DNA of 11,259 nucleotides from assembly GCA_017435245.1 (NCBI GenBank), contig JAFSFK010000129.1, positions 1 through 11,259 of the forward strand. Direction: 5' to 3'. The notes under the pieces are model-generated. The model was not told the origin of the DNA. It made no database searches and saw only the letters and a list, made by a program, of their open reading frames with translations. The position numbers and the translations under genes were made by a program. Below, piece by piece: positions 1 through 6,262 of the stretch (position 1 is its first letter; the number at the start of each line of letters is the position of its first letter). The stretch is from Oscillospiraceae bacterium (lineage in GTDB: Bacteria; Bacillota; Clostridia; Oscillospirales; Oscillospiraceae).

Positions 1-33
1 GGTGAGATCTGCAATCAAGGCAGCAGGAATGGT

Positions 34-468
34 TTAGCGGGTCTTTTTGATCCCGGCGGCACCAAAATAGACGCTGATGGTATAAAAGGTGGTTTCCGTA
101 GATCCCAGCATAACCGCTGCGGTTCGTCCGATCTGAGAATCCACCCCATACTGCGCCATTAAATCTGCACCTACGGCCAGTGCCGCACTGCCGCTGATGG
201 GGCGGATCAGCACCAACATAGCCGTTTCCGGCGGGATCCCGAAAAAACCGAAAACGGGGGAGAGCCAACGGCTGAAAACATCCACTGCACCGGATGCACG
301 AAGCATACTGACAGCGCACATCAGCAGGATCAGGGCAGGAACCAGGGTGGCGAGTAGCCGCAATCCGTCTGCAGCGCCGCTGAGCAGCAGATCGTAGCTG
401 TTTTCCCGCTTACCAAGCGCCACAGCGGACACTGCTAATAAAAGCAGCGGAACGATATAGTCGATCAT
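34..468 (-). CDS. spmB: Spore maturation protein B, C-terminus cut by in-frame stop
   Basis: SpmB is a membrane protein of the nucleoside-recognition (Gate) type. Together with SpmA it is needed for spore core dehydration and heat resistance in Bacillus. The frame has several hydrophobic segments and the family signatures IRPISGSAAL and GSTETTFYTISVYFGA. I start it at 468 (MIDYIVPLLL) because this ATG overlaps the spmA stop as ATGA, with a GGAAGG-like site upstream on the same strand. That gives 144 residues, whereas Bacillus SpmB has about 178. The TAA at 34-36 follows GIKKTR. Beyond it the same frame stays open to the window edge and reads TIPAALIADLT, which resembles the normal continuation of the family (ADLxG region). 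The last membrane segment is therefore lost in the encoded protein. This is either a pseudogene-like truncation or a base error. Family identity is secure; function is doubtful. Confidence 0.85.
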   Translation of the reverse strand: MIDYIVPLLLLAVSAVALGKRENSYDLLLSGAADGLRLLATLVPALILLMCAVSMLRASGAVDVFSRWLSPVFGFFGIPPETAMLVLIRPISGSAALAVGADLMAQYGVDSQIGRTAAVMLGSTETTFYTISVYFGAAGIKKTR

Positions 469-1046
469 TTTTTCCACAGCCTTCCCAGCAGCCAGGCTGC
501 AATGACACCCATCCCGGCAGAGCAAAGGCTTGTGACCCAAACTGCCGGAAGAATGTCAAAGGGGGTTGCACAGCCAAGACTGGAACGCACCGCAGCTACA
601 TTGGCCGGGATCAGCTGGATGGATGCGGTGTTTAAAACGATCAGACGGCAAAGCTCGTCCCCGGCGGAGGAATCGGTTCTGCGGGAAGCCAGCCGTTGGG
701 CAGCCTGGATGCCCATAGGGGTGGCGGCATTTCCCAACCCCAGAATGTTGGCGCAGACATTGGCACTAAGGGTGCCTGCCAGAGCATCGTCGGTTCGGCT
801 GGAGGGGAACAGTTTTCCCAGTATGGGCGAAAGCAGCCTGCTAAGCCACCGGGTGATCCCGGCGTGTTCCATCAGCTTTCCCACCCCAGTCCACAAACAT
901 ACAGACCCGGCAATGGATATTGCCAATGTGATCCCTGTCTGGGCACCCTGGGGGATGGCAGCTGCCAATTCATTGCCCCTGCCAAGGATAATGGCAGAAA
1001 TTACGGAAACAGCCAGCAGTCCTGTCCATATCCAACTCATTACCAT
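465..1046 (-). CDS. spmA: Spore maturation protein A
   Basis: SpmA is an integral membrane protein of the Gate/nucleoside-recognition superfamily. It acts with SpmB in spore cortex maturation and core dehydration. The family core is clear: WTGVGKLMEHAGI, then LSANVCANILGLGNAATPMGI, then NTASIQLIPANVAAVR. These line up with Bacillus SpmA, for example its NLMANFFGLGNAATPLGIKAM stretch. I choose the ATG at 1046 (MVMSWIWTG, 193 residues) because GGAGGG (plus-strand ccctcc, 1053-1058) lies 6 bases upstream. The ATG at 1052 touches that site directly, and the ATG at 1040 is 12 bases away. The length matches the Bacillus protein (about 196). The gene overlaps spmB by four bases, so translation of the two is probably coupled. 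In Bacillus the pair is transcribed in the mother cell from the dacB operon; no dacB lies upstream here. Confidence 0.93.
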   Translation of the reverse strand: MVMSWIWTGLLAVSVISAIILGRGNELAAAIPQGAQTGITLAISIAGSVCLWTGVGKLMEHAGITRWLSRLLSPILGKLFPSSRTDDALAGTLSANVCANILGLGNAATPMGIQAAQRLASRRTDSSAGDELCRLIVLNTASIQLIPANVAAVRSSLGCATPFDILPAVWVTSLCSAGMGVIAAWLLGRLWKK

Positions 1047-1118
1047 ATGCATCCCTCCCGTATAGCTTATGTGCGCAGGAAAAAAACTTGCCAACGGAAT
1101 GGGTGATAATTATGTCAA

Positions 1119-1126
1119 ATGTATGA
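1119..1126 (-). promoter_or_regulatory. Possible sporulation (sigma-E-like) -10 box for spmA
   Basis: Reading the minus strand, CATACATT matches the sigma-E -10 consensus CATACAnT and lies about 75 bases upstream of the spmA start. Sigma-E control would suit spmA-spmB. I do not see a convincing -35 partner at the expected distance, so this is only a candidate. A TTGACA on the same strand (plus 1113-1118) has no -10 box 17 bases downstream. Confidence 0.25.
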
Positions 1127-1136
1127 AAATTACCGG

Positions 1137-1165
1137 TTGACACAGGCGGCGTAACTTAGTATAAT
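1137..1165 (+). promoter_or_regulatory. Sigma-A promoter of the abrB-like gene
   Basis: TTGACA (1137-1142) and TATAAT (1160-1165) are separated by exactly 17 bases, a perfect match to the vegetative consensus. The expected start near 1172 gives a leader of about 57 bases before the ATG at 1229. Such a strong promoter implies abundant expression unless an operator limits it. AbrB-type regulators often control their own gene. Confidence 0.9.
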
Positions 1166-1228
1166 GTTGGACATAAGTCGATGCACTTTAAAATTAATGG
1201 TTGGAAGAGAGAAAGGACGGGATGCCCT

Positions 1229-1474
1229 ATGAAGCAGACAGGCATTGTCCGCAAGGTGGATGAACTTGGAAGAATCGTTCTTCCCATTGAACTGCGGCGC
1301 ACGCTGGACATTGCGGTGCGGGACGAACTGGAGATATATCTGGATGACGATAAGGTAGTTATGCGTAAGTATGAGCCTTCCTGCGTGTTCTGTTCTTCTA
1401 CCCGGAATCTGGTGGAATACCGGGGAAAGAATGTCTGCGGAGAATGCATCCGCATTATGAAAACAGAAATCTAA
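1229..1474 (+). CDS. abrB: AbrB family transition-state regulator with Cys4 tail
   Basis: This 81-residue protein has an N-terminal swapped-hairpin AbrB/SpoVT DNA-binding domain. Residues 5-26 (GIVRKVDELGRIVLPIELRR onward) are almost identical to Bacillus AbrB, a dimeric repressor of stationary-phase and sporulation genes. The C-terminal half differs from Bacillus AbrB and carries CVFC (52-55) and CGEC (70-73), probably a small zinc-binding module seen in many clostridial AbrB-like proteins. I start at 1229 because AAAGGA (1212-1217) lies 11 bases upstream and the conserved domain begins at residue 3; an upstream in-frame ATG at 1181 would add unrelated residues. The gene is monocistronic between a consensus promoter and a strong terminator. 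It is divergent from spmA-spmB, so a role in timing sporulation genes is possible but not shown. Confidence 0.92.
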   Translation: MKQTGIVRKVDELGRIVLPIELRRTLDIAVRDELEIYLDDDKVVMRKYEPSCVFCSSTRNLVEYRGKNVCGECIRIMKTEI

Positions 1475-1483
1475 TAAAAAGTT

Positions 1484-1517
1484 ATCCTCCACGGAGCAAG
1501 CTCTGTGGAGGATTTTT
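1484..1517. terminator. Bidirectional terminator between abrB and rsmI
   Basis: A 13-base stem (1484-1496 with 1501-1513, one G.T pair) closes a CAAG loop. It is followed by five T on the plus strand and preceded by AAAAAG, which gives a T run on the minus strand. It sits between convergent genes, ten bases after the abrB stop and thirteen bases from the rsmI stop, so it can end both transcripts. Confidence 0.9.
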
Positions 1518-1526
1518 ATGATATCA

Positions 1527-2357
1527 TTATTCTGCCAATGCGGCATCGTAGACCACATTCTTGGGGAGATCCAGTTCCTTTGCGGTCTGCTTGATGGCGT
1601 CCTTGCGGCTCATTCCGCCGGCTACCAATTCTTTTACCCTGGAAGCGGCATCCTGGGCAGTTGCTTCGATCTTCTCCTCAGGTGCGGCGCCGGCGACCAC
1701 CAGCACAAATTCTCCCTTAGGTGCTTGCTGGGCGTACAATTCCAAAGCACCGCCTAAGGTGGTACGGATCACTTCCTCGTGGAGCTTGCTCAGTTCCCGG
1801 CACAGGCTAATGGGACGGTCTGCGCCGAACACCTCAGCCATACTCTCCAAAGTGGCGACCAGCTTATGGGGAGCTTCGTAAAAGATCATCGTCCGCTGTT
1901 CTTTTTCCAGGCACAGAAGATGTTCTCTACGGCTTTTTTTGGCGGTGGAGAGAAATCCTTCAAAGCAGAAGCGGCCTGTACTTTGACCGGAAATGCTTAA
2001 TGCAGTGATCAGCGCACAGGGCCCGGGAATGGCACAGACGGTAATTCCCGCTTCAGCGCATTGCTTTACCAGGTCCTCGCCGGGATCGGAAATGGCAGGG
2101 GAGCCGGCATCGGATACCAGTGCGCAGGTCTCACCGGCAAGGATCCGGTCCAATATCACATTGCCTTTCTGGGCCTTGTTATGCTCGTAGTAGCTGACAA
2201 GGCTTTTTTTGATACCCAGATGGTTTAATAGCTTCAGTGTTACCCGGGTATCCTCTGCGGCGATAAAATCCGCCTGTTCCAGAGTTTGACGGCAGCGGAT
2301 AGAGATGTCCCCGAGGTTGCCGATGGGGGTGGGGACCAAATATAACATTCCACTCAT
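1527..2357 (-). CDS. rsmI: 16S rRNA (cytidine1402-2'-O)-methyltransferase RsmI
   Basis: RsmI uses S-adenosylmethionine to 2'-O-methylate C1402 of 16S rRNA in the decoding centre of the 30S subunit. The protein has 276 residues, normal for the family. It shows the SAM-dependent tetrapyrrole-methylase-like fold signatures: LYLVPTPIGNLGDIS (5-19), AAEDTR (33-38), LVSDAGSPAISDPG (80-93) and the following IPGPCALITALSISG. The C-terminal tail with GGMSRKDAIKQTAKEL is the small helical domain typical of RsmI. The start at 2357 is fixed by AGGAGG (plus-strand 2365-2370) with a 7-base gap. It lies downstream of a TrmN6-like methyltransferase in the same direction. The same pairing occurs in Bacillus, where the GIY-YIG gene yazA lies between them; that gene is absent here. 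Confidence 0.96.
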   Translation of the reverse strand: MSGMLYLVPTPIGNLGDISIRCRQTLEQADFIAAEDTRVTLKLLNHLGIKKSLVSYYEHNKAQKGNVILDRILAGETCALVSDAGSPAISDPGEDLVKQCAEAGITVCAIPGPCALITALSISGQSTGRFCFEGFLSTAKKSRREHLLCLEKEQRTMIFYEAPHKLVATLESMAEVFGADRPISLCRELSKLHEEVIRTTLGGALELYAQQAPKGEFVLVVAGAAPEEKIEATAQDAASRVKELVAGGMSRKDAIKQTAKELDLPKNVVYDAALAE

Positions 2358-2530
2358 TGGGATTCCTCCTCAAGTAACCGATGATTAAATCGGCAAATGT
2401 TAGTGGCGAGGGATTTTGACACAAATAGAAGTTCAAAAAATGAAGTAATACTTTGAGTATTTCGAGTTTTTTTAAACTGAATAGTTGGGGCAAAAGACCC
2501 GGTAATAACCGCAGACAATTTAATCAGCGG
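2358..2530. other. AT-rich gap between two minus-strand methyltransferase genes
   Basis: No gene is supported here. The stretch holds several short dyads: 2446-2460 (AATACT/AGTATT), the palindromic run around 2465-2479, and CCGAT/ATCGG at 2378-2393 just upstream of the rsmI ribosome binding site. I could not find a sigma-A promoter with acceptable boxes for rsmI on the minus strand, so rsmI may depend on read-through from the upstream gene or on a promoter I cannot recognise. Confidence 0.5.
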
Positions 2531-2533
2531 TTA
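2506..2533 (-). terminator. Weak terminator-like hairpin at the methyltransferase stop
   Basis: TAACCGC (2506-2512) and GCGGTTA (2527-2533) form a 7-base perfect stem with a 14-base loop that includes the stop codon of the upstream methyltransferase gene. On the minus strand it is followed only by an interrupted T run, so termination would be partial at best. It may equally be a transcript-end stabiliser between the two genes. Confidence 0.35.
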
Positions 2534-3223
2534 CTTAAAATGGTATAACTTACGGTAATAGGGGGTGGGAGCACCCTGGGCGTCAAAAAGGCTTTCTTCC
2601 TCCCAGCTAAGTCCCGGATTTCCGCCTTTGCGGAACTGGAGCAGGATCAGACTGACCGGACCGTCGGTACGGTGGCGAAGCAGGCAAAGCCGTTTGGCTT
2701 CCAGCTTGTATTTTGAACCCTGAGCACAGAGCTCACCCAGACGCTCGGGACGGTGGACAAGGAAAAAGTCTCCCCCGTATTTCAGTGCCCAGGCAGCGGC
2801 AGCGAACAGCGCATCTGTACTGCAAGTGTCCTCACGCCGTGCGGTGGGCAGAGACTTGCTTTGAGGTCCGGAAGTGAAATAGGGCGGATTGGAAACACAG
2901 CAGTGAAAGCTGCCGGGTTTTACCAGAGTGTGCAGGTCGTTCAGGTCAGCGCATATACTGTTAAGGCGAGATTCAATGGCGTTGGCACAAATGTTTTTTA
3001 ACGCTGTTTGGTGAGCAGCTTCGTCCAGCTCGATGCCGGTGACGGAGCAATCCTGATAGGAAGCGCACAGCAAAAGTCCCAGACTGCCGCAGCCGGAACC
3101 CAGGTCCAGCACTGCTGCGTTTTTGGGCAGCTTAACAAAACCGGAGAGTGCAATGGAATCGGTGCTTAAGGGAAAACCGCCTTCGCAGATCTCCAGGGTA
3201 AAACCGTTGTGCAGCTGTTCCAT
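2531..3223 (-). CDS. TrmN6/YabB-like SAM-dependent methyltransferase
   Basis: This is a 230-residue class I Rossmann methyltransferase. It shows the N-terminal FPLSTDSIALSGFV (17-30) typical of the TrmN6 (YfiC/YabB) family, motif I VLDLGSGCG (38-46), an acidic loop GIELDE (63-68) and the catalytic NPPY (112-115) that marks N6-adenine methyltransferases. E. coli TrmN6 methylates A37 of tRNA1(Val); the Firmicutes homologue YabB is usually annotated as the same. The target here is inferred from family only. The start at 3223 is supported by GGGAGG (plus-strand 3229-3234). The gene lies upstream of rsmI, as in Bacillus, which supports an RNA-modification role. Its candidate promoter overlaps the end of the neighbouring repeat element. 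Confidence 0.88.
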   Translation of the reverse strand: MEQLHNGFTLEICEGGFPLSTDSIALSGFVKLPKNAAVLDLGSGCGSLGLLLCASYQDCSVTGIELDEAAHQTALKNICANAIESRLNSICADLNDLHTLVKPGSFHCCVSNPPYFTSGPQSKSLPTARREDTCSTDALFAAAAWALKYGGDFFLVHRPERLGELCAQGSKYKLEAKRLCLLRHRTDGPVSLILLQFRKGGNPGLSWEEESLFDAQGAPTPYYRKLYHFK

Positions 3224-3237
3224 AGCGACCTCCCTTC

Positions 3238-3266
3238 ATTGTATGAAAAGAACAGTGAAAAGTCAA
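3238..3266 (-). promoter_or_regulatory. Candidate promoter of the TrmN6-like gene, -35 from repeat end
   Basis: On the minus strand TTGACT (plus 3261-3266) and TACAAT (plus 3238-3243) are 17 bases apart. The first three bases of the -35 box are the last three of the inverted repeat beginning at 3264. The predicted transcript start near 3231 would fall inside the ribosome binding site and leave only about eight leader bases, which weakens the case. The -10 region also reads CATACAAT, the sigma-E -10 consensus. Confidence 0.5.
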
Positions 3267-3534
3267 ATTCCGATTTATCGAGCAGTTTGTAACATGATTG
3301 CCCTACGGACAATGGCATCCTGCGGATGCCGGGGATACGGATTGCCACGTCGCTTCGCTCCTCGCAATGACGTGTTAGTTGTTAGTGCCGGCGCCGTTTT
3401 AGGTGCAATCAGCCAACATAATTCCACGTCATTGCGAGCCAGTGCGCACACTGGCGTGGCAATCCGTTCCCCTACAATGCGTAGCATTGTATCGGCGTTT
3501 GCCGCTCACTAACGGCTCGACAAACTGGAATTTG
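3264..3534. repeat. Repeat element 1 with 24-bp terminal inverted repeats
   Basis: The ends 3264-3287 and 3511-3534 are inverted repeats of 24 bases with 20 matches, beginning CAAATTCC at each tip. The same ends occur in the element at 6262-6373: the right ends agree at 22 of 24 bases. The interior is unrelated to the second element. It is packed with dyads: GGCATCC/GGATGCC (3314-3330), CCAGTG/CACTGG (3439-3454), ACAATGC/GCATTGT (3474-3490) and a larger inverted pair (3338-3374 with 3425-3466). No open frame here looks real. I saw no target-site duplication. This is a MITE-like, non-coding element filling the gap between the methyltransferase and ferredoxin genes. Confidence 0.75.
3338..3466. 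repeat. Nested inverted repeat inside element 1
   Basis: Arm 3338-3374 begins CGGATTGCCACGT and ends GCAATGACGTG. Arm 3425-3466 is its imperfect reverse complement, beginning CACGTCATTGCGAG and ending GGCGTGGCAATCCG, with the central part replaced by a different small hairpin (CCAGTG CGCA CACTGG). A spacer of about 50 bases lies between. From memory, sequences of the GTCATTGCGAG...GTGGCAATCC kind are dispersed repeats in many unrelated bacteria; I cannot verify this here. Confidence 0.7.
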
Positions 3535-3551
3535 TCTGTAATATCAAAATG

Positions 3552-3591
3552 AAAAAATCAGCCTGCGCACCGAGACGGTGCGCAGGCTGAT
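3552..3591 (-). terminator. Strong terminator of the ferredoxin gene
   Basis: A perfect 15-base stem (3557-3571 with 3577-3591) with a 5-base loop is followed, on the minus strand, by a run of six T (plus 3552-3557 is all A). It begins 16 bases past the ferredoxin stop. Confidence 0.95.
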
Positions 3592-3606
3592 AGCGGGATC
3601 GGAGAA

Positions 3607-3777
3607 TCAGCCTTCCTCGATTGCTTCGGTGGGGCAGTTGTCAGCGCAGGTGCCGCAGTCGACGCAGATGTCGGGATCGATGACATAGATGCCGTCGCCT
3701 TCGGAAATAGCCTCTACGGGGCAGTTGTCTACGCAGGTGCCGCAGCTAACGCAAGCGTCAGTAATTTTGTAAGCCAT
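3607..3777 (-). CDS. 2[4Fe-4S] ferredoxin, clostridial type
   Basis: This 56-residue protein is a complete clostridial ferredoxin, a soluble low-potential electron carrier used by enzymes such as pyruvate:ferredoxin oxidoreductase and hydrogenase in anaerobes. It has two CxxCxxCxxxCP motifs: C9, C12, C15, C19 and C38, C41, C44, C48. They are related by internal duplication (CGTCVDNCP and CGTCADNCP), and the length is as expected. The start at 3777 (MAYKITD) has GGAGGT seven bases upstream; the longer frame from 3813 would add a non-conserved tail. It is a single-gene unit with its own promoter and strong terminator, divergent from clpC. Short gene, promoter and terminator suggest high expression. 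The partner enzyme is not in the window. Confidence 0.96.
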   Translation of the reverse strand: MAYKITDACVSCGTCVDNCPVEAISEGDGIYVIDPDICVDCGTCADNCPTEAIEEG

Positions 3778-3833
3778 GATTTTACCTCCAATTAAGTAAT
3801 AGTAGTAGCGCATCAGCGATTCAATGCACCTCT

Positions 3834-3861
3834 ATTCTAGCACGGATTTTATAAATTGCAA
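3834..3861 (-). promoter_or_regulatory. Promoter of the ferredoxin gene
   Basis: On the minus strand TTGCAA (plus 3856-3861) lies 16 bases from TAGAAT (plus 3834-3839), which has an upstream TG (TGCTAGAAT, extended -10). The start near 3827 leaves a leader of about 50 bases before the ATG at 3777. Confidence 0.65.
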
Positions 3862-3866
3862 TCGTT

Positions 3867-3896
3867 TTTTCAAAACAATCGTATAATTTTTATAAT
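3867..3896 (+). promoter_or_regulatory. Promoter region of clpC with two TATAAT boxes
   Basis: TATAAT occurs at 3882-3887 and again at 3891-3896. The second has TTTTCA (3867-3872) 18 bases upstream, four of six matches to the -35 consensus. CAATCGT is repeated directly at 3859-3865 and 3876-3882. I see no CtsR heptad repeat and no CIRCE element, the usual heat-shock operators of clpC operons in Firmicutes. Confidence 0.6.
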
Positions 3897-3940
3897 GCGT
3901 GGGAAAAATTTCCGGGATACATCCGAAAAGGAGGTGCCGG

Positions 3941-6262
3941 ATGCGCTACAGCGATCGTGTTTCCAAGCTTATCCGTGGTGCGGCACGTATGGCAAGGCAG
4001 CTGGGTCACAGCTATGTTGGCACTGCACACATACTGTTAATGCTGGCAGAGGACCAGTCGTTTTCCGGCCAGCTGCTCCGTGGGGCGGGGGTTGAGCTGC
4101 AGATGCTGCGCAATATGGCGGTGGTGCTCTACGGAAAAGGCACACCGGGGATGCCGCTGCCTCAGGGATTTTCCGCTCAGGCAAGAAAAACTATGGAGCT
4201 GGCCCAGACGGAAGCACGGAATTTGGCAGACAGGGAAGTACAGACCATTCACATACTGCTGGCACTGCTGCGCAGCCGGGGATCTGCCGCCAGAGATATG
4301 CTGGTTCTGAGTGATGTGGATACGGAGGGATTGTTTACCGGTATTGTGGATTACCTGCGTTGGGAGGCTGCAAAGCCGGCGAAAAGGAAGAAGGAGGCGG
4401 TTTATATGCGACTGTTGGAACAATTCAGTGAGGATCTGATCCAGAAAGCGGCGAGTATGGATCCGGTGATCGGCCGGGACAGGGAAATCGATACGGTGAT
4501 CGGTATTTTAAGCCGAAAGAATAAGAATAATCCTGCGCTGGTGGGAGAACCGGGAGTGGGAAAGACTGCCATTGCAGAAGGCCTTGCCCAGCGAATGGCA
4601 TCCGGAATGGTACCGCCGCAGCTGAAGGATAAACGGTTGGTGAGCCTCAATATGGCCAATCTGGTGGCGGGAACCAAGTACCGTGGTGAGTTTGAGGAGC
4701 GGCTGCGGGATGTGCTGGCGGAGATCCGCCGCAGCGGGGACGTGATCCTGTTTGTAGACGAGATGCATACCATCGTCGGAGCCGGTGCAGCAGAGGGTGC
4801 GATCGATGCAGCCAATATTTTTAAGCCGGCTTTGGGGCGGGGAGAGCTTCAGATCCTGGGTGCAACGACTCTGACGGAGTATCGGAAATACATTGAAAAG
4901 GATCCGGCGCTGGACCGCAGGTTCCGCCCGGTGATGGTGGAAGAGCCGGACCGGCAGGCCACAATGGAGATCCTGCGGGGATTGAAGCCGGGACTGGAAC
5001 GGCATCACCATATCCGGATCTCTGAAGAAGCTATGCAGGAGGCGGTGCGGCTGTCGGTGCGGTACTTGCCGGAGCTGTATCTGCCGGATAAGGCCATCGA
5101 CCTGCTGGATGAGGGTGCTTCCCATGCCAGAATGGAGGAGCTGTACTCCCACCGGCAGGTGGCGAGAAAAGAACTGGAAGCCGAACTACAGGAGGCTGTC
5201 CGGGAGAGCCGCTTCGAAAAGGCGGCACAGCTGCGGGATAAGATGCAGCGAATGGCAGCAAAGCCGGCTGAGGGCAGACGGGTCAGAACGGTTACCGGAG
5301 CAGATGTGGCTTGGGCGGTGTCTGAGCGTACCGGGATCCCGGTTGGTCGGTTGACGGCAAATGAGCGGGAGCGATTGCTGCAGCTGGAAAAGGTTTTGGC
5401 CTGTCAGGTGATGGGGCAGACGGAAGCCATCAGTCAGGTGGCGGAAGTGGTACGGCGGGGGTTGTGCGGTGTTCGGGATGAAAACCGCCCGGTGGCCTGT
5501 TTGCTGCTGACCGGTCCCACCGGGGTGGGAAAGACAGAGCTTTGCCGGACCCTTGCCCGGGAGCTTTACGGCAGTAAGGATTCGATGATCCGACTGGATA
5601 TGTCGGAATTTATGGAAAAGCACGCAGTGGCACGGCTCATCGGTGCGCCTCCCGGTTATGTGGGCTACGAGGAAGGCGGTAAGCTCACGGAGGCGGTACG
5701 CCGCAGGCCATACAGCCTGGTCCTGCTGGATGAACTGGAGAAGGCGCATCCGGATGTGGCGGGGATCCTGCTGCAGGTTATGGAGGAAGGGGTGCTGACA
5801 GATTCCACAGGCAGACGGGTCAGCTTCCGCAATACCATTGTGGTGATGACCTCCAATACCGGCGGTGAGATCCGAAGCGAGGGTTTGGGCTTCCGTCCCA
5901 CAGGCAGGTCGGCGCAATCGGAGGATGCTCTGCGTCAGCGCTTCAGCCCGGAGTTTCTGGGGAGGCTGGATAAGATCGTTTGCTTTGCACCCTTGGCGGA
6001 ACAGGTGGTGGAAGGGATCACTGCCAAGTACCTGCATCAGCTTCAGCAGCGGGCAGCGGCGGAAGGGGTACAGCTGCAGCTGCCGGAAAATCTTGCCCGA
6101 AGTCTGGGGAAGAGTCTGGGCAAAGGCGGTGCACGAAATATCCGGGCAGTGGTGCAGGAGAAGGTGGAAGGACCACTGGCGGTCTATCTGCTGAAATCTT
6201 CCAAAAAACCAACCAGGATCAAAGCGGTCTTAAAGGACGATACACTTCAATTCTCCGGCTGA
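3941..6262 (+). CDS. clpC: ATP-dependent Clp protease ATPase subunit ClpC
   Basis: ClpC is a hexameric AAA+ unfoldase that feeds proteins into the ClpP peptidase. Domains in order: two Clp-N repeats (about 1-66 and 76-139); AAA1 with Walker A GEPGVGKT (202-209), pore loop AGTKYRGEF and Walker B LFVDE (270-274); a UVR-type coiled insert (about 411-440) that separates ClpC from ClpB and ClpA; AAA2 with Walker A GPTGVGKT (525-532), pore loop GYVGYEEGG and Walker B VLLDE (594-598). The ClpP-docking tripeptide is LGF (649-651). At 773 residues it is somewhat shorter than Bacillus ClpC (about 810) but no motif is missing. The start at 3941 has AAAGGAGGTG just upstream; a GTG at 3899 would add an unconserved tail. 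Unlike the common ctsR-mcsA-mcsB-clpC operon, it stands alone. A repeat element begins at its stop codon. Confidence 0.96.
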   Translation: MRYSDRVSKLIRGAARMARQLGHSYVGTAHILLMLAEDQSFSGQLLRGAGVELQMLRNMAVVLYGKGTPGMPLPQGFSAQARKTMELAQTEARNLADREVQTIHILLALLRSRGSAARDMLVLSDVDTEGLFTGIVDYLRWEAAKPAKRKKEAVYMRLLEQFSEDLIQKAASMDPVIGRDREIDTVIGILSRKNKNNPALVGEPGVGKTAIAEGLAQRMASGMVPPQLKDKRLVSLNMANLVAGTKYRGEFEERLRDVLAEIRRSGDVILFVDEMHTIVGAGAAEGAIDAANIFKPALGRGELQILGATTLTEYRKYIEKDPALDRRFRPVMVEEPDRQATMEILRGLKPGLERHHHIRISEEAMQEAVRLSVRYLPELYLPDKAIDLLDEGASHARMEELYSHRQVARKELEAELQEAVRESRFEKAAQLRDKMQRMAAKPAEGRRVRTVTGADVAWAVSERTGIPVGRLTANERERLLQLEKVLACQVMGQTEAISQVAEVVRRGLCGVRDENRPVACLLLTGPTGVGKTELCRTLARELYGSKDSMIRLDMSEFMEKHAVARLIGAPPGYVGYEEGGKLTEAVRRRPYSLVLLDELEKAHPDVAGILLQVMEEGVLTDSTGRRVSFRNTIVVMTSNTGGEIRSEGLGFRPTGRSAQSEDALRQRFSPEFLGRLDKIVCFAPLAEQVVEGITAKYLHQLQQRAAAEGVQLQLPENLARSLGKSLGKGGARNIRAVVQEKVEGPLAVYLLKSSKKPTRIKAVLKDDTLQFSG

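Noticed and set aside
34..36. Reassigned TAA codon or read-through as explanation of the spmB stop
   Set aside because: TAA ends abrB (1472-1474), rsmI (1527-1529), the TrmN6-like gene (2531-2533) and the PRTase-like gene at expected family ends, so TAA is a normal stop here.
502..1065. A 187-codon open frame on the plus strand opposite spmA
   Set aside because: SpmA on the minus strand has clear family motifs, an ideal ribosome binding site and translational coupling to spmB; the plus-strand frame has none of these.
3275..3512. Open frames of 60-129 codons on both strands in the repeat element
   Set aside because: They run through hairpins and inverted repeats, lack ribosome binding sites and resemble no family; they are repeat-derived.
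3264..3534. CRISPR array or phage attachment site in the dyad-rich gap
   Set aside because: The repeats are inverted rather than regularly spaced direct copies, spacers are absent, and there is no integrase or tRNA end nearby.
5186..6037. A 283-codon open frame on the minus strand within clpC
   Set aside because: It lies wholly opposite a highly conserved ClpC region, has no recognisable domain or ribosome binding site, and is rich in residues expected from reverse reading of GC-rich coding sequence.
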